DNA from: Synechococcus sp. PCC 6312
Lineage (GTDB): Bacteria; Cyanobacteriota; Cyanobacteriia; Thermosynechococcales; Thermosynechococcaceae
NCBI RefSeq assembly: GCF_000316685.1
Contig: NC_019680.1
Coordinates: 1,799,501 to 1,863,500 of the forward strand
Reading direction: 5' to 3'
DNA length: 64,000 nucleotides
A program made the position numbers and the translations under genes. Every line of letters starts with the position of its first letter. Positions within the stretch are counted from its first letter, which is position 1. The notes under the pieces were generated by a model. It was not told the origin of the DNA. It ran no database searches and saw nothing but the letters and a program-made list of their open reading frames with translations. Of the stretch, positions 1 through 9,063 are shown piece after piece.

Positions 1-237
1 ACCAGAGATGAACGCCACAACAATCAGCATGATCAGCATGACATTGCGAAATTGATCCAGGAAAATCTGAAACTTACTGCGACCCTGAGTTTCTTTGAGT
101 TCATTGGGCCCGTAATAGTCGTGGCGTTGTTCAACCTGCTCAGTTGTCAGTCCTCGGTTGGGATCTGTTTGCAGATGGACAGCGGTATCTTGGCGACTGA
201 GGGTATGCCAGGCCGGAGAGTTGGGGGAGACAACCAT
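1..237 (-). CDS. Cation-transporting P-type ATPase, N-terminal part
   Basis: The gene runs off the left edge; only about the first 79 codons are visible on the minus strand. They show the N-terminal cation-ATPase domain (GLTTEQVEQR, then YGPNELKE and FLDQFRNVMLIML leading into the first membrane helix), typical of P2-type Ca/Mg/Na pumps in the cytoplasmic membrane. The ATG at 237 is chosen; a GTG at 249 in the same frame would add four residues. It follows mrp closely on the same strand, and the mrp stop codon is in the same frame. The phosphorylation motif and ion-site residues lie outside the window, so the transported ion is unknown. Confidence 0.85.
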   Translation of the reverse strand, partial: MVVSPNSPAWHTLSRQDTAVHLQTDPNRGLTTEQVEQRHDYYGPNELKETQGRSKFQIFLDQFRNVMLIMLIVVAFISG

Positions 238-255
238 AAAGTTATTCACGCTAAC

Positions 256-1332
256 CTAAATACCCACTAAAGCCGCGATAGAAACCCTGGCCGCCACCTG
301 TTGGGCAATTTGACGTAGGGCCTGAGCCGAGGCGGAATCAGGATAGTTCAAGACAATCGGTAAACCCGCATCGCCCCCCTCCCGGACATTGAGTTCCAAG
401 GGTACACAACCCAACAAGGGCACATTTAACTCCTTGGCCATCCGCTCCCCGCCTTGAGAGCCAAAAATGTCATAACGGCGATCCGGTAAATCCGGCGGAA
501 TAAAGTAGCTCATATTTTCCACCAGGCCGAGGACATGCACCCCTAAATTCTGAAACATTTTCAGGCCCCGCCGGGCATCTTGAAGGGCCACAGTTTGGGG
601 AGTGGTGACAATGACAACACCGGCCATGGGGACAGCCTGAGCTAGGGTTAATTGCGCGTCTCCGGTTCCAGGCGGTAAATCCACAATTAAATAATCCAAT
701 TCGCCCCAGTCGGCCTGGTAGAGAAATTGGCGAATAATCCCGTTCAACATCGGCCCACGCCAGACCACCGGCTGATCCGGATCAATGAGAAAGCCCATGG
801 AGACCATTTTCACCCCGTAATGACTGGGTGGCTCTAGGACATCCCCTTGGGGGGTTTTCCGAACTTCAATAATGGCGTTCTCTAGACCCAACATGGTCGG
901 CACATTCGGCCCATAAATATCGGCATCAATCATTCCCACGGCCGAACCCGCCTCTGCCAGGGCCACAGCAATGTTGACGGCTACCGTACTTTTACCCACC
1001 CCGCCCTTGCCGCTGGAAACCGCAATGATATTTTTAACCCCTGGAATCCCGGTTCGGTCGGGCAAACTTTTTTGTTGAGGTGTTTCTGCTGTCACATCCA
1101 CCTGCACATCTGCAACCCCTGGCAAGGCAAAGACAGCTTTTTTACAATCATCAACAATAAATTCCCGTAACGGACAGGAGGGAGTTGTCAAGACCAAGGT
1201 AAAGCGCACCGTCCCGGACTGGATATCCACATTGCGGATCATGTTCAGTTCCACCAAACTCCGCCGTAACTCGGGATCTTCTACTGGTCGCAAGACATCC
1301 AAAACTGAGGCAGGACTGAGGGTAGGGGGCAT
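256..1332 (-). CDS. mrp: Mrp/ApbC-type iron-sulfur cluster carrier ATPase
   Basis: The 358-aa protein has an N-terminal MIP18/DUF59 domain (about residues 8-85) and a deviant Walker A P-loop, GKGGVGKST, at 108-116, followed by DADIYGPNVP and the switch region DLPPGTGDAQLT. Members of this ParA/MinD-related family carry and transfer Fe-S clusters in the cytosol. The C-terminal C-x-x-C used for cluster binding in enterobacterial ApbC is absent: after ENMSYF the sequence is IPPDLPDRR. This may be normal for cyanobacterial members, but any cluster would then need other ligands. The P-type ATPase gene lies just downstream on the same strand. Confidence 0.9.
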   Translation of the reverse strand: MPPTLSPASVLDVLRPVEDPELRRSLVELNMIRNVDIQSGTVRFTLVLTTPSCPLREFIVDDCKKAVFALPGVADVQVDVTAETPQQKSLPDRTGIPGVKNIIAVSSGKGGVGKSTVAVNIAVALAEAGSAVGMIDADIYGPNVPTMLGLENAIIEVRKTPQGDVLEPPSHYGVKMVSMGFLIDPDQPVVWRGPMLNGIIRQFLYQADWGELDYLIVDLPPGTGDAQLTLAQAVPMAGVVIVTTPQTVALQDARRGLKMFQNLGVHVLGLVENMSYFIPPDLPDRRYDIFGSQGGERMAKELNVPLLGCVPLELNVREGGDAGLPIVLNYPDSASAQALRQIAQQVAARVSIAALVGI

Positions 1333-1400
1333 AAAGACTAACTCTTGAGGGGACTTAAGGAAAAATCTTTCTATCTCTAATTATAAATTGCCCTGAGGGA

Positions 1401-2726
1401 TCAATTGGTGCGGGGGAGGGAGACGGTGAAGCTGGTGCCTTGGTTAATCCCACTCTTAACTTGGATTTTGCCCTGATGATTGTGGACAATGGCCTGGGCA
1501 ATGGCTAATCCTAACCCGGTGCCGTCTGACTGTGTTGGCTTCAGGCGAAAGAAGCGATCAAAAATCCGCGGCAGAGATTCACTGGGAATCCCCGGCCCCT
1601 GATCTTGAATCGTGACCTGATAGGATTGAGCCTCCTGGGAGAGTTGAATCCGAATCCAGCCAGACCCAGGACTGTGGACAATGGCATTACTGATTAAGTT
1701 TGTAAATAGACGTAATAGTTGATCCTCATCGCCTTGGAGAGTGAAGGGTTCATCATTGGGATTTGGGTTCAGGGCTTCCATATCGGCAATCTCGAGATCC
1801 AGGGTGATTTGCAGCGACTGGGCAATGATTTCCTGCTCCCCAATTACATTCATCAAGATGCCATCTAAGGCGCAGGGTTGTAATCGCAGCGGAACAATCC
1901 CACTATCTTGGCGGGCGAGAAACAGTAAATCATCCACTAAGCGGCCCAATCGTCTGGTGATCCGTTCAATAGCTTGTAATTGCTGGGCCTGGCGGTCGGG
2001 GTGGGGATCGGCTAAGGCCACTTGGACATTGGTTTGAATCAGGGCAATGGGGTTGCGCAGTTCATGGGAGGCATCGGCGGTGAATTGTTTCAGGTAGGCG
2101 TAGGATTCCCAAATTGGTTCCATGGCCAGCCGAGACAGAAACCAACCACTGGCCGCCACCAGGCCCACCATGGCCCCCAGGCCCAGGCCCAGATCCCGTA
2201 ATAACTCTTGGCTGGGGCGTGTTACCTCAAACCAAGGATGACTGACTCGCAAATAACCAATCACCTGATTTTTTTGGCGCAGGGTAACGGTGATTTGCCT
2301 TAACCAGTGGCGTGATTCCGGTGGGGCGAGGGGATTGGTGATGATTGTGACGGGATTTCGGCTGGGACGCAGGGGAATTTCCAACACATCTCCCAAGGTT
2401 GACCAGGCCAGTTCTCCGGCTGCATTAAACCCTTCCAAGTCAATGTGGTCTTCTTCAAGGGCTGCTGTGGCCAAGGGGTTATGGTCAAAACTAACCGGCC
2501 AGTTGATCGGATCTGGGGCATCGGGGCTAATAATCAGGGAGCGACTGACGACTTCCACCACATGATTGAGGGTATCGTCCACCCGCTCGATGAGTGTACC
2601 CCGCACATACCAGAAAAACCCTGTGGCGAAAATCAATAACAACAGGCCTGTGACCAAGGTGTACCAAATGGCCAGGCGGCGTTGGGTGGCCTGGAATAGG
2701 GGCAGTTGAGTGAGGACATTACCCAT
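1401..2726 (-). CDS. Membrane-bound sensor histidine kinase
   Basis: The 441-aa protein has two membrane helices (about 22-42 and 180-200) enclosing a roughly 135-residue extracytoplasmic sensor region. The HisKA phosphoacceptor motif FTADASHELRNP follows, with H221. The HATPase_c domain has an N box (LFTNLISNAI), G1 (QDQGPGIP), F box (IFDRFFR) and G2 (GTGLGLAIAQ), so all catalytic boxes are present. A short linker instead of a clear HAMP domain follows TM2. No response regulator is adjacent, so the kinase is an orphan in this window and its signal is unknown. The start is the first ATG. Confidence 0.88.
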   Translation of the reverse strand: MGNVLTQLPLFQATQRRLAIWYTLVTGLLLLIFATGFFWYVRGTLIERVDDTLNHVVEVVSRSLIISPDAPDPINWPVSFDHNPLATAALEEDHIDLEGFNAAGELAWSTLGDVLEIPLRPSRNPVTIITNPLAPPESRHWLRQITVTLRQKNQVIGYLRVSHPWFEVTRPSQELLRDLGLGLGAMVGLVAASGWFLSRLAMEPIWESYAYLKQFTADASHELRNPIALIQTNVQVALADPHPDRQAQQLQAIERITRRLGRLVDDLLFLARQDSGIVPLRLQPCALDGILMNVIGEQEIIAQSLQITLDLEIADMEALNPNPNDEPFTLQGDEDQLLRLFTNLISNAIVHSPGSGWIRIQLSQEAQSYQVTIQDQGPGIPSESLPRIFDRFFRLKPTQSDGTGLGLAIAQAIVHNHQGKIQVKSGINQGTSFTVSLPRTN

Positions 2727-2778
2727 AGTCTAAATTTGGGAGCTATTAGGAGAGGGGGCTGAATTTAGCTTAACCAGC

Positions 2779-2955
2779 TTAGTTAAGGGTGAAATTGGGC
2801 GGGTTCATGATGCCCGTAAATATCGCCAATTCGAGGCAATGGCCAGAATCGCCCCCAAAAATAGGATCGCTGGTAAGGGTAATCAACTGCCGCAACCCAA
2901 TCACCAGTTCTGTTAGGATTAAAAGCCCAATAAAACTACTAATTGCAATCCCCAT
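2779..2955 (-). CDS. Possible 58-aa membrane peptide
   Basis: A minus-strand frame begins ATGGGGATTGCAATTAG and would encode a peptide with one hydrophobic segment (SSFIGLLILTELVIGL) near its N-terminus. It fills the gap between the histidine kinase and the large protein upstream of it, in the same orientation. I recognise no family and see no clear ribosome binding site. It could be a real small membrane protein or chance. Confidence 0.25.
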   Translation of the reverse strand: MGIAISSFIGLLILTELVIGLRQLITLTSDPIFGGDSGHCLELAIFTGIMNPPNFTLN

Positions 2956-2976
2956 TATTCCCCCATCGGCTTAGAC

Positions 2977-4665
2977 TTAACTCTCCGGTGTTTGGCCCGG
3001 GATCAAGTGTTGGCGCATGACTACAGTTTGGCTTTCCCGGCCAGTTTTTTCATCCACGGCAATGGCCATCAGGGCAATAACCTTGACGGTGGCCGGAATC
3101 CCCAAGCTTAGATGGGTTGTTGCTGTTTCCGTCTCGGCACCGGCCTGGAAGCTTGTTAGCCAGCGTGGACCAGCAATTAAGTCCCCGGTTTCGGCATTGG
3201 TAACCCACAGTTTTACCCCAATCCCCGGATAATATTCGGGCAAGTCCAAATTTAGGGAAAATAATGTCCCGGCCTGGAGAGAGTTGGGGGCAATGTGCAA
3301 AATGGGGGCCGCTAAGGGGCGCGGGAGGATTGGGGATGAGAATTTAGGGGCAGGGGCGACCAGAGGGGATATGGGCTCTGGACTTTCAGGTTCCGGATTC
3401 AGAACAGCCACATCACCCGCTAAGTTAACCAGGGTTTTCAAAAACCGATGTTGGCGTTTGAGAGTCGCAAAACTGCGGGGCTGAACAGGGGCAGGGGGTG
3501 TGGATGGCGACCGCTGGCAAAAATGGGGCAACTGCACGGCCTGGTGGTCGAGGTAAGGGTCTGCCGCTGCTGCCAGTTTGGGGGGCATGACTAACCCAGG
3601 CGAGGGGACGGTGGATAAGGCAATGGGAGCTAGAATCGGTAATTCTGGACGGGGTGAAGTGGGCTTTGGCGATGCAGGTGGTAAGGGTTTATCGGCCTCG
3701 ACATTAAACAGATCAGGGGCCGATTGCGCCTTGCGACTGGTTACCACAGGGTCAGGGAATAGCGCATGTGCACCAGTGCTAGCCGAGGTACAGTCCCGTT
3801 CGGAAAGTCTAGTGCTGTTAAGGGACGCAGAGGGGGATAAGAGTTGGTTGAGGAGTTCCGTATCTGGGGGGAGCAAAACCGTAATCATAAAGGCTTGGGA
3901 GGCCCGCAGATGGGGTTGCTGTTCACCAGAACTGGGGATTAACCGCGCTTCGCCAACTAAAACACAATTGGCCTGGGGCAGATTTAAGGTACAACTAAAC
4001 CGCTGGGGCACTGGATCTATCAAGTGGATTGTTTGCTCGCAGGTAAGCTCTTGGGTCAGGGGGTCTCGCAGACGAATGGTTAACTCTCCCGCTGCCCAGA
4101 CCTGGCCTGTCAAGGTGACGACTTCATCCGCAAATACCGTATGGGCACTTTGATCCAAAACCAAGAGAGGTGTCGGCCCAGGGGATAGCGTAGATGCAGT
4201 GGCTGGTTCCGGTCGTGGGAATTCCCCAGGTGCAGGTGGGTTGAGGGTCTGGGGTAATTCGGGCTGAGTAGCATTGTCCCCCTCCAGGCCGGGTTCTGGC
4301 TCCCAGTCCCATTCAGTATTCATCAATTGGGGTAAAACCTCTAGCTTCAGTTGAACAGACTGACTTGGATCAATGGGAGTTTGCTGGAGACTACAGGTTA
4401 ATTCCCACAGGCCCGGTTCAAGATAGGTAAAGGGAATGACCCCCAAAAGCCCAGAGGCACTACTGCGGTGGGTACGGTGCTGTTGACGATGTTTGGTTAG
4501 GCCGGCCTGGTCAAAGTAATGATTAATTTCAATATCAATAGAAGCATCGGGGTGGGGACATTTAGCCATCAACCGATAACAGCCTTCCAACACGGACCCA
4601 TGGGCCGATTCGAGGGAAAGCCATTCACGATCGCCTTCTTTTTGCAGTAAAAATTCCCAGGTTGC
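2977..4665 (-). CDS. Large proline-rich cyanobacterial protein of unknown function
   Basis: The start is placed at the internal ATG giving MATWEFLLQKEGDREW, because this opening resembles what I recall of cyanobacterial homologues; an upstream ATG at 4710 would add 15 residues. The N-terminal ~150 residues look like a folded beta-rich domain (LEGCYRLMAKC, ITYLEPGLWELTC-like strands). Segments around 200-290 and the last ~110 residues are also beta-rich and Ig-like. They are joined by long Pro/Ser/Ala-rich linkers. No signal peptide or membrane helix is seen. The last domain (LDLPEYYPGIGVKLWV) suggests repeated beta-sandwich units. Function is unknown. Confidence 0.65.
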   Translation of the reverse strand, partial: ATWEFLLQKEGDREWLSLESAHGSVLEGCYRLMAKCPHPDASIDIEINHYFDQAGLTKHRQQHRTHRSSASGLLGVIPFTYLEPGLWELTCSLQQTPIDPSQSVQLKLEVLPQLMNTEWDWEPEPGLEGDNATQPELPQTLNPPAPGEFPRPEPATASTLSPGPTPLLVLDQSAHTVFADEVVTLTGQVWAAGELTIRLRDPLTQELTCEQTIHLIDPVPQRFSCTLNLPQANCVLVGEARLIPSSGEQQPHLRASQAFMITVLLPPDTELLNQLLSPSASLNSTRLSERDCTSASTGAHALFPDPVVTSRKAQSAPDLFNVEADKPLPPASPKPTSPRPELPILAPIALSTVPSPGLVMPPKLAAAADPYLDHQAVQLPHFCQRSPSTPPAPVQPRSFATLKRQHRFLKTLVNLAGDVAVLNPEPESPEPISPLVAPAPKFSSPILPRPLAAPILHIAPNSLQAGTLFSLNLDLPEYYPGIGVKLWVTNAETGDLIAGPRWLTSFQAGAETETATTHLSLGIPATVKVIALMAIAVDEKTGRESQTVVMRQHLIPGQTPES

Positions 4666-5072
4666 CATGCCGATCCAGGTCACATTTGCAAAACGCCTAT
4701 GGAAGGACATTGTTACCTAAGATTCCAATTATGCAAAGCCTAAAGTTAATAATTTTTGTCCTAGGTATAGACAGATGCAGTTCTAGTTCGCCCCAACCCG
4801 CCCAGCAGTCTCCCCCAACGTCAAAAAATCAGGAATTTCTGCCCTGCCAATTTCCCAAGTTTAGAAACCTTGTTAGTACCCTATGGCAACTGACCGCAAC
4901 AGGCTTTTACTCAACGACTCCGATCCGTTCCCGACCCAACTCAGCCATAATCAATCACACCCCATGACCCATGCTCCATCTCGACCTGAATCAGTCCAAC
5001 CCCCCAGATGAGTGACAAGGCCTCAGGTTAAATTTCACAATGGGACTAATCGCTGTTTTCCAGGCCTTGGTT
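4666..5072. other. Intergenic stretch without a supportable gene
   Basis: This gap separates two divergent genes. Short frames exist on both strands but show no family resemblance, hydrophobic pattern or convincing ribosome binding site. It presumably holds the promoters of the surface-type protein (minus) and of the iron permease (plus). I cannot assign specific promoter elements. Confidence 0.5.
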
Positions 5073-6788
5073 ATGACCCCGCCGCTAACATCTTCCTCTC
5101 CCACCCTCAGCCGCCGCCCAATCTCTTTGTTCAAGAAAATTAAACAGGTACTGTTCAGTGCCCAGGCCTGGATCGGCGTTGTTTGGCTGCTGGCCCTGCT
5201 GATTGCCTTGCCGATTCTTGTCATTTTGGGACAGATCCTGACAAATTCCAGCACCACCTGGCAACATCTGGCGGAAACTGTCCTCAAGGATTATGTCCTG
5301 AATTCCTGCTGGCTGATGTTAGGGGTGGGCCTGGGCGTGACGGTGATTGGGGTCGGTACAGCTTGGCTGGTGACGATGTGTGAGTTTTGGGGTTCCAGGG
5401 CCTGGAGTTGGTTATTGCTGCTCCCCTTTGCGGCCCCAGCCTACATCTTGGCCTACACCTATACGGTTTTCCTCTCCTTTGAGGGGCCAGTACAGTCAGG
5501 ATTACGAGCTTGGACCGGTTGGGAATGGGGCGACTATTGGTTTCCCGAAATTCGCTCTCTGCCAGGGGCAATCTTGATGTTGACCTTAGTCCTCTATCCC
5601 TATGTTTATCTACTGGCGCGGGTTGCATTTTTAGAGCAGGCCACCTGTACCCTAGAAGCCAGTCGTTCCTTGGGCTGTGGGCCGTGGCGGAGTTTTTGGA
5701 CGGTGGCTTTGCCCTTGGCTCGACCGGCCATTGCCGCGGGGGTGGCGTTGGCGTTGATGGAAACCCTGAACGACTTTGGCACGGTGCAATATTTTGGCGT
5801 AGATACTTTTACCACTGGGATTTACCGGACTTGGCTGGGCCTGGGGGATCGGACGGGGGCGGCTCAATTGGCTTCAGTGTTGTTGCTGTTTATTTTCGGG
5901 CTGTTGTTGGCAGAACGGTGGTCGCGGGGCCAGGCCAGATTTACGAAACAGGGCCATTCCGACCAGCTCCGCCCTTACTCCTTAAAAACTTGGCGGGCCG
6001 GATTAGCAACTCTCTTTTGTTTCTTACCTGTGGGGTTGGGCTTTATGGCTCCGGCCACAGTCTTACTCCAGATGGCCATTCGAGAAGGAGCCGGGGCCTG
6101 GAATGAAGAATTTTGGACGCATGCGGGCCATAGCTTGATTTTGTCGGGTTTAGCCGCCCTCTTAGCCGTAATTTTAGGGGTGTTCCTCGCCTATGGATTG
6201 CGCTTGTTCCCGGCCTGGAGTTTACGCTTAGGGACACAGCTTGCGGTGATGGGCTATGCAATTCCGGGGGCAGTGATTGCCGTGGGGATACTGGTGCCTT
6301 TGGGCTGGGTTGATAACCAAATGGATCGCTTTGCGGTGGCGACCTTTAATATTTCTACAGGCCTGGTATTAAGCGGAACCATTTTTGCCTTGCTCTATGC
6401 CTATTTGGTGCGGTTTTTAGCCGTCTCCTTTAACTCTGTTGAAGCCAGCCTTCTCAAAATTCGTCCCAGTCTGGATGAAGCGGCCCGGAGCTTGGGCAAA
6501 ACTGTAGTTGGAACCCTCATCTCAGTCCATTTACCCCTAATGACGACTGGGTTATTAACAGCGGCGATGATGGTGTTTGTGGATGTGATGAAGGAGTTAC
6601 CCGCCACCCTCGTGATTCGTCCCTTTAACTTTGATACCTTGGCGATTCAGGTCTATCGGCTGGCCTCCGATGAACGGCTGAATGAAGCGGCGGGAGGAGC
6701 GTTGGCAATTGTTTTAGTTGGGTTAATTCCGGTACTGTGGCTAAGTTGGCAAATTCACCGGGCCGGGCAGCAGCACGTGACCAAATAA
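5073..6788 (+). CDS. futB: FutB/SfuB-type ferric iron ABC transporter permease
   Basis: The start is set at ATGACCCCGCC, since the upstream extension looks non-coding; this gives about 571 aa. The protein is two fused binding-protein-dependent permease halves, each with about six membrane helices. The EAA-type loops are EASRSLGCGPWRSFWTVALP in the first half and EAARSLGKTV in the second. This double-permease layout is characteristic of the Fut/Sfu/Afu ferric-iron importers of the cytoplasmic membrane. The binding protein and ATPase are not nearby, as is common for dispersed cyanobacterial fut genes. Substrate assignment rests on family resemblance; thiamine or other importers share the fold. 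Confidence 0.8.
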   Translation: MTPPLTSSSPTLSRRPISLFKKIKQVLFSAQAWIGVVWLLALLIALPILVILGQILTNSSTTWQHLAETVLKDYVLNSCWLMLGVGLGVTVIGVGTAWLVTMCEFWGSRAWSWLLLLPFAAPAYILAYTYTVFLSFEGPVQSGLRAWTGWEWGDYWFPEIRSLPGAILMLTLVLYPYVYLLARVAFLEQATCTLEASRSLGCGPWRSFWTVALPLARPAIAAGVALALMETLNDFGTVQYFGVDTFTTGIYRTWLGLGDRTGAAQLASVLLLFIFGLLLAERWSRGQARFTKQGHSDQLRPYSLKTWRAGLATLFCFLPVGLGFMAPATVLLQMAIREGAGAWNEEFWTHAGHSLILSGLAALLAVILGVFLAYGLRLFPAWSLRLGTQLAVMGYAIPGAVIAVGILVPLGWVDNQMDRFAVATFNISTGLVLSGTIFALLYAYLVRFLAVSFNSVEASLLKIRPSLDEAARSLGKTVVGTLISVHLPLMTTGLLTAAMMVFVDVMKELPATLVIRPFNFDTLAIQVYRLASDERLNEAAGGALAIVLVGLIPVLWLSWQIHRAGQQHVTK

Positions 6789-6803
6789 TGAGAGTTTAAG
6801 GCA

Positions 6804-8330
6804 ATGACGACCCAACAGTTTCAAGACCTCCAAAGCCAGTTGGTACGCTGTTGGCAAGGCAGTGAAACCTTTGTCCCAGATTCAACCCAAGGGAATATCC
6901 AAGAGCGAGATATTGTCGTGATTCCGTCCTTGAGTTTTCCCCAGCGGGAACTGGCGAAGATTACTGGCTATACCCACTACGAAGAGCGACAACTCTATAC
7001 CCTGATTCAACTGCGCAACCCCCACACCCGGATGGTCTATGTCACCTCGCAACCGCTTCACCCCAGCATTATTGACTACTACCTTGACCTATTACCGGGG
7101 ATTCCCTCCTCCCATGCCCGTGAACGGCTTTTACTTTTGTCCACCTATGATTACTCGGATAAGCCCCTAACGGCAAAAATTCTTGAACGCCCTCGCCTCA
7201 TGGCCCGGATTAGTCAAGCTTTACGCTCAGATCAAGCCTATATGGTCTGTTTTAATGCCACCGGCCTGGAGCGAGAATTAGCGTTGAAACTGGGGATTCC
7301 CCTTTATGCCGTTAATCCAGATTTGCTCTACTGGGGGACAAAATCTGGGAGCCGTCAACTGTTTGCCGAAGCTGGAATTCCCCATCCTGATGGCAGTGGC
7401 CTGATCCAAACCGAGACGGGCCTGGCTGAGGAAATTGTTCACCTCTGGCAACGTAACCCTAATCTACAACGGGTCGTGGTCAAGTTAAATGAGGCGTTTT
7501 CGGGAGAAGGAAATGCTCTTTTAGATTTACGCCCCCTGACTGAAGTTCAATCTTGGCCGGAACCCTCCCAGGTCATCGCCATCACCCAGGCCCTCAGCCA
7601 AATGCAATTCCAGGCCCCCCAGGAAACATGGGAATCCTATCGAGAACGGTTTGCAGAGTTAGGGGGAATTGTGGAATGTTTCTTAGAAGGCAGAACGAAG
7701 CAATCTCCTAGTGTCCAAGGGCAAATTACACCAATTGGGCAGATTGAAATTATCTCCACCCACGACCAGATTCTCGATGCCCCCGATGGTCAAATTTTCC
7801 TGGGCTGTTCTTTTCCAGCGGCTGAACCCTATCGGTTGATGTTGCAAAAGTATGGCTTGAAAGTGGGGGAGCAGTTGGCCCGCCAAGGGGTGATTGGACA
7901 TTATGGTGTGGACTTCATTGCCAGGCCTGGGGAAGACTCGGATACTTGGGATTTACAAGCCATTGAAGTCAACCTGAGAAGAGGCGGCACGACCCATCCG
8001 TTTATGACCCTCAAGTTTTTAACCAATGGCTGGTATGACCCAGGAACGGGTTTGTTTTATAGCTACCACCATCGCCCCAAGTACTACATCGCCTCCGATA
8101 ATCTTCGTCATGCCAATTACCATGGCCTGCTACCTAACGATTTGCTTGATATTATTGCCCGCTATCACCTACATTTTGACTCTAGTACCGAAACGGGAAG
8201 TGTGTTTCACCTCATGGGGGCCTTATCCGAGTTTGGCAAGTTAGGCATCACCAGCATTGGCAATTCCCCAGAAGAAGCCAAGTCTATTTACGACCAGGCC
8301 ATTGATGTTCTTGATCAAGCCAGCCAATGA
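6804..8330 (+). CDS. ATP-grasp protein, PGM1-related peptide-ligase type
   Basis: The 508-aa protein has a pre-ATP-grasp region (about 1-165, with DIVVIPSLSFPQRELAKITG) and an ATP-grasp fold. In it VVVKLNEAFSGEGNALLDL supplies the nucleotide-binding lysine and glycine loop, and AIEVNLRRGGTTHPF supplies the metal-binding Glu and Asn. A C-terminal extension of ~100 residues ends VLDQAS. It resembles the carboxylate-amine/peptide ligase family typified by PGM1; the substrate is unknown. It sits 15 bp after the iron permease and may be cotranscribed. Its last ~65 codons are partly duplicated at 9064-9270, beyond an inserted gene cassette. Confidence 0.75.
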   Translation: MTTQQFQDLQSQLVRCWQGSETFVPDSTQGNIQERDIVVIPSLSFPQRELAKITGYTHYEERQLYTLIQLRNPHTRMVYVTSQPLHPSIIDYYLDLLPGIPSSHARERLLLLSTYDYSDKPLTAKILERPRLMARISQALRSDQAYMVCFNATGLERELALKLGIPLYAVNPDLLYWGTKSGSRQLFAEAGIPHPDGSGLIQTETGLAEEIVHLWQRNPNLQRVVVKLNEAFSGEGNALLDLRPLTEVQSWPEPSQVIAITQALSQMQFQAPQETWESYRERFAELGGIVECFLEGRTKQSPSVQGQITPIGQIEIISTHDQILDAPDGQIFLGCSFPAAEPYRLMLQKYGLKVGEQLARQGVIGHYGVDFIARPGEDSDTWDLQAIEVNLRRGGTTHPFMTLKFLTNGWYDPGTGLFYSYHHRPKYYIASDNLRHANYHGLLPNDLLDIIARYHLHFDSSTETGSVFHLMGALSEFGKLGITSIGNSPEEAKSIYDQAIDVLDQASQ

Positions 8331-8345
8331 GCCAATTCCCTGGTA

Positions 8346-8434
8346 GCTTAACGGCTCGCTTCACCCGCCGATAGTAAACTTTCGTTCTCAGCCAATCAAC
8401 TGAATCCGGTCGGTGTGCAAGCGGATTGTTAGAC
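8346..8434 (-). repeat. attC recombination site of an integron-type cassette
   Basis: Read on the minus strand the 89-bp site has R'' GTCTAAC at 8434-8428 and, at the other end, R' GTTAAGC at 8352-8346, which fits GTTRRRY. Between them are imperfect inverted L boxes around CGCTTGCAC and GTGAAGCG. They pair as CGCTT-CAC with one unpaired G in the L'' arm, the extrahelical base that is characteristic of attC sites. The central loop is about 30 nt. It begins 12 bases after the stop codon of the NTF2-like gene, as expected for a cassette. Confidence 0.85.
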
Positions 8435-8946
8435 AGTGTGTTTAAGCTAGGAAAGAGGAATACCCAACTGCCGCGCCTGTGATGCAGCATCCCTAGCACC
8501 CCAACGGCGTTTGATCTTGCCATCTTCTATTTCAAACCATTCCATAGCAACAAGCTCATAGGATTTTCCGGTAGGCTGATTCCCAAATGCCGGTGCTCTG
8601 AAAATACCTGTCTCAACATACCTTGCCGCTACGATATTGCCCTCCGCAATTAGTTCTTCGACCTGAAGCCGCATACCGTAGCCCTCGATAAGTTGACGCC
8701 AAATAGGTTCAATCTTCTCAATGAGACCTTGACCCATGACCCCCTGGATCTCAGCACCTTCAGCAAGTAAAGCTTTCAGCTCCTCTAAATCACCTTGGTT
8801 AAAAGCTGCAACGTACTGGAGAACCACCGCTTTAGCTTCTTCTTCTATCGACATCCTTCTTTCTTTACCAGCATAAGAAACAACATAAGATTAGAACAAA
8901 TTACTCATCTTTTGCCTAAATTATCTTTTATTAAATGTCGTCTAAC
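8352..8946 (-). mobile_element. Single integron-like gene cassette (NTF2-like gene plus attC)
   Basis: The segment contains one gene and its attC and nothing else. Its 5' boundary on the minus strand is GTTAGAC (8946-8940), the exact complement of the attC R'' GTCTAAC. After circularisation the two core sites would therefore pair perfectly, which is the defining cassette property. The cassette is inserted just after the 3' end of the ATP-grasp gene and next to a 64-bp attI-like flank shared with the 45-kb cassette. No integrase gene is present in the window. Confidence 0.8.
8447..8854 (-). CDS. SnoaL/NTF2-like fold protein carried by the cassette
   Basis: The 135-aa protein has the layout of the SnoaL-like/NTF2-like superfamily: an N-terminal helix (AKAVVLQYVAAFNQGDLEELKALLAE), a middle region with IWRQLIEGYG, and C-terminal strands (GIFRAPAF, YELVAMEWFEIEDGKIKRRWGARD). 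These small alpha+beta proteins bind or isomerise small hydrophobic ligands; the substrate cannot be inferred. The ATG at 8854 is preceded by the purine run AAAGAAAGAAGG. The gene occupies nearly all of an integron-like cassette, lacks the CCAGGCC motif of native genes, and is oriented away from its attI-like flank. Confidence 0.8.
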   Translation of the reverse strand: MSIEEEAKAVVLQYVAAFNQGDLEELKALLAEGAEIQGVMGQGLIEKIEPIWRQLIEGYGMRLQVEELIAEGNIVAARYVETGIFRAPAFGNQPTGKSYELVAMEWFEIEDGKIKRRWGARDAASQARQLGIPLS

Positions 8947-9010
8947 TAGAGACTAGACAGAAATATACCGCCTATCAGGAGGATTCAGGTGTTTAGCCTG
9001 AATGTTAAGT
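8947..9010 (-). repeat. attI-like flank, copy A
   Basis: A 64-bp sequence directly abuts the 5' boundary of the NTF2-like cassette. It aligns without gaps to 45791-45854 and 44223-44286; shared blocks include CAGAA, the TATACCGCCTA segment (also in the 44-kb copy), and GGTGTTT followed by CTGAATGT. In this copy and the 45.8-kb copy the cassette boundary lies exactly 11 nt before CAGAA. It behaves like the constant side of an integron insertion site; whether it also holds a cassette promoter is undecided. Confidence 0.65.
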
Positions 9011-9063
9011 ATCTGCCTAAGCACTCAGCAGGAAAGAAAATATAGAAAATTTCTGCCAGAGCA

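Noticed and set aside
4662-4967. 101-aa plus-strand frame before the iron permease
   Set aside because: No start context, hydrophobic pattern or family resemblance; it begins inside the divergent gene.
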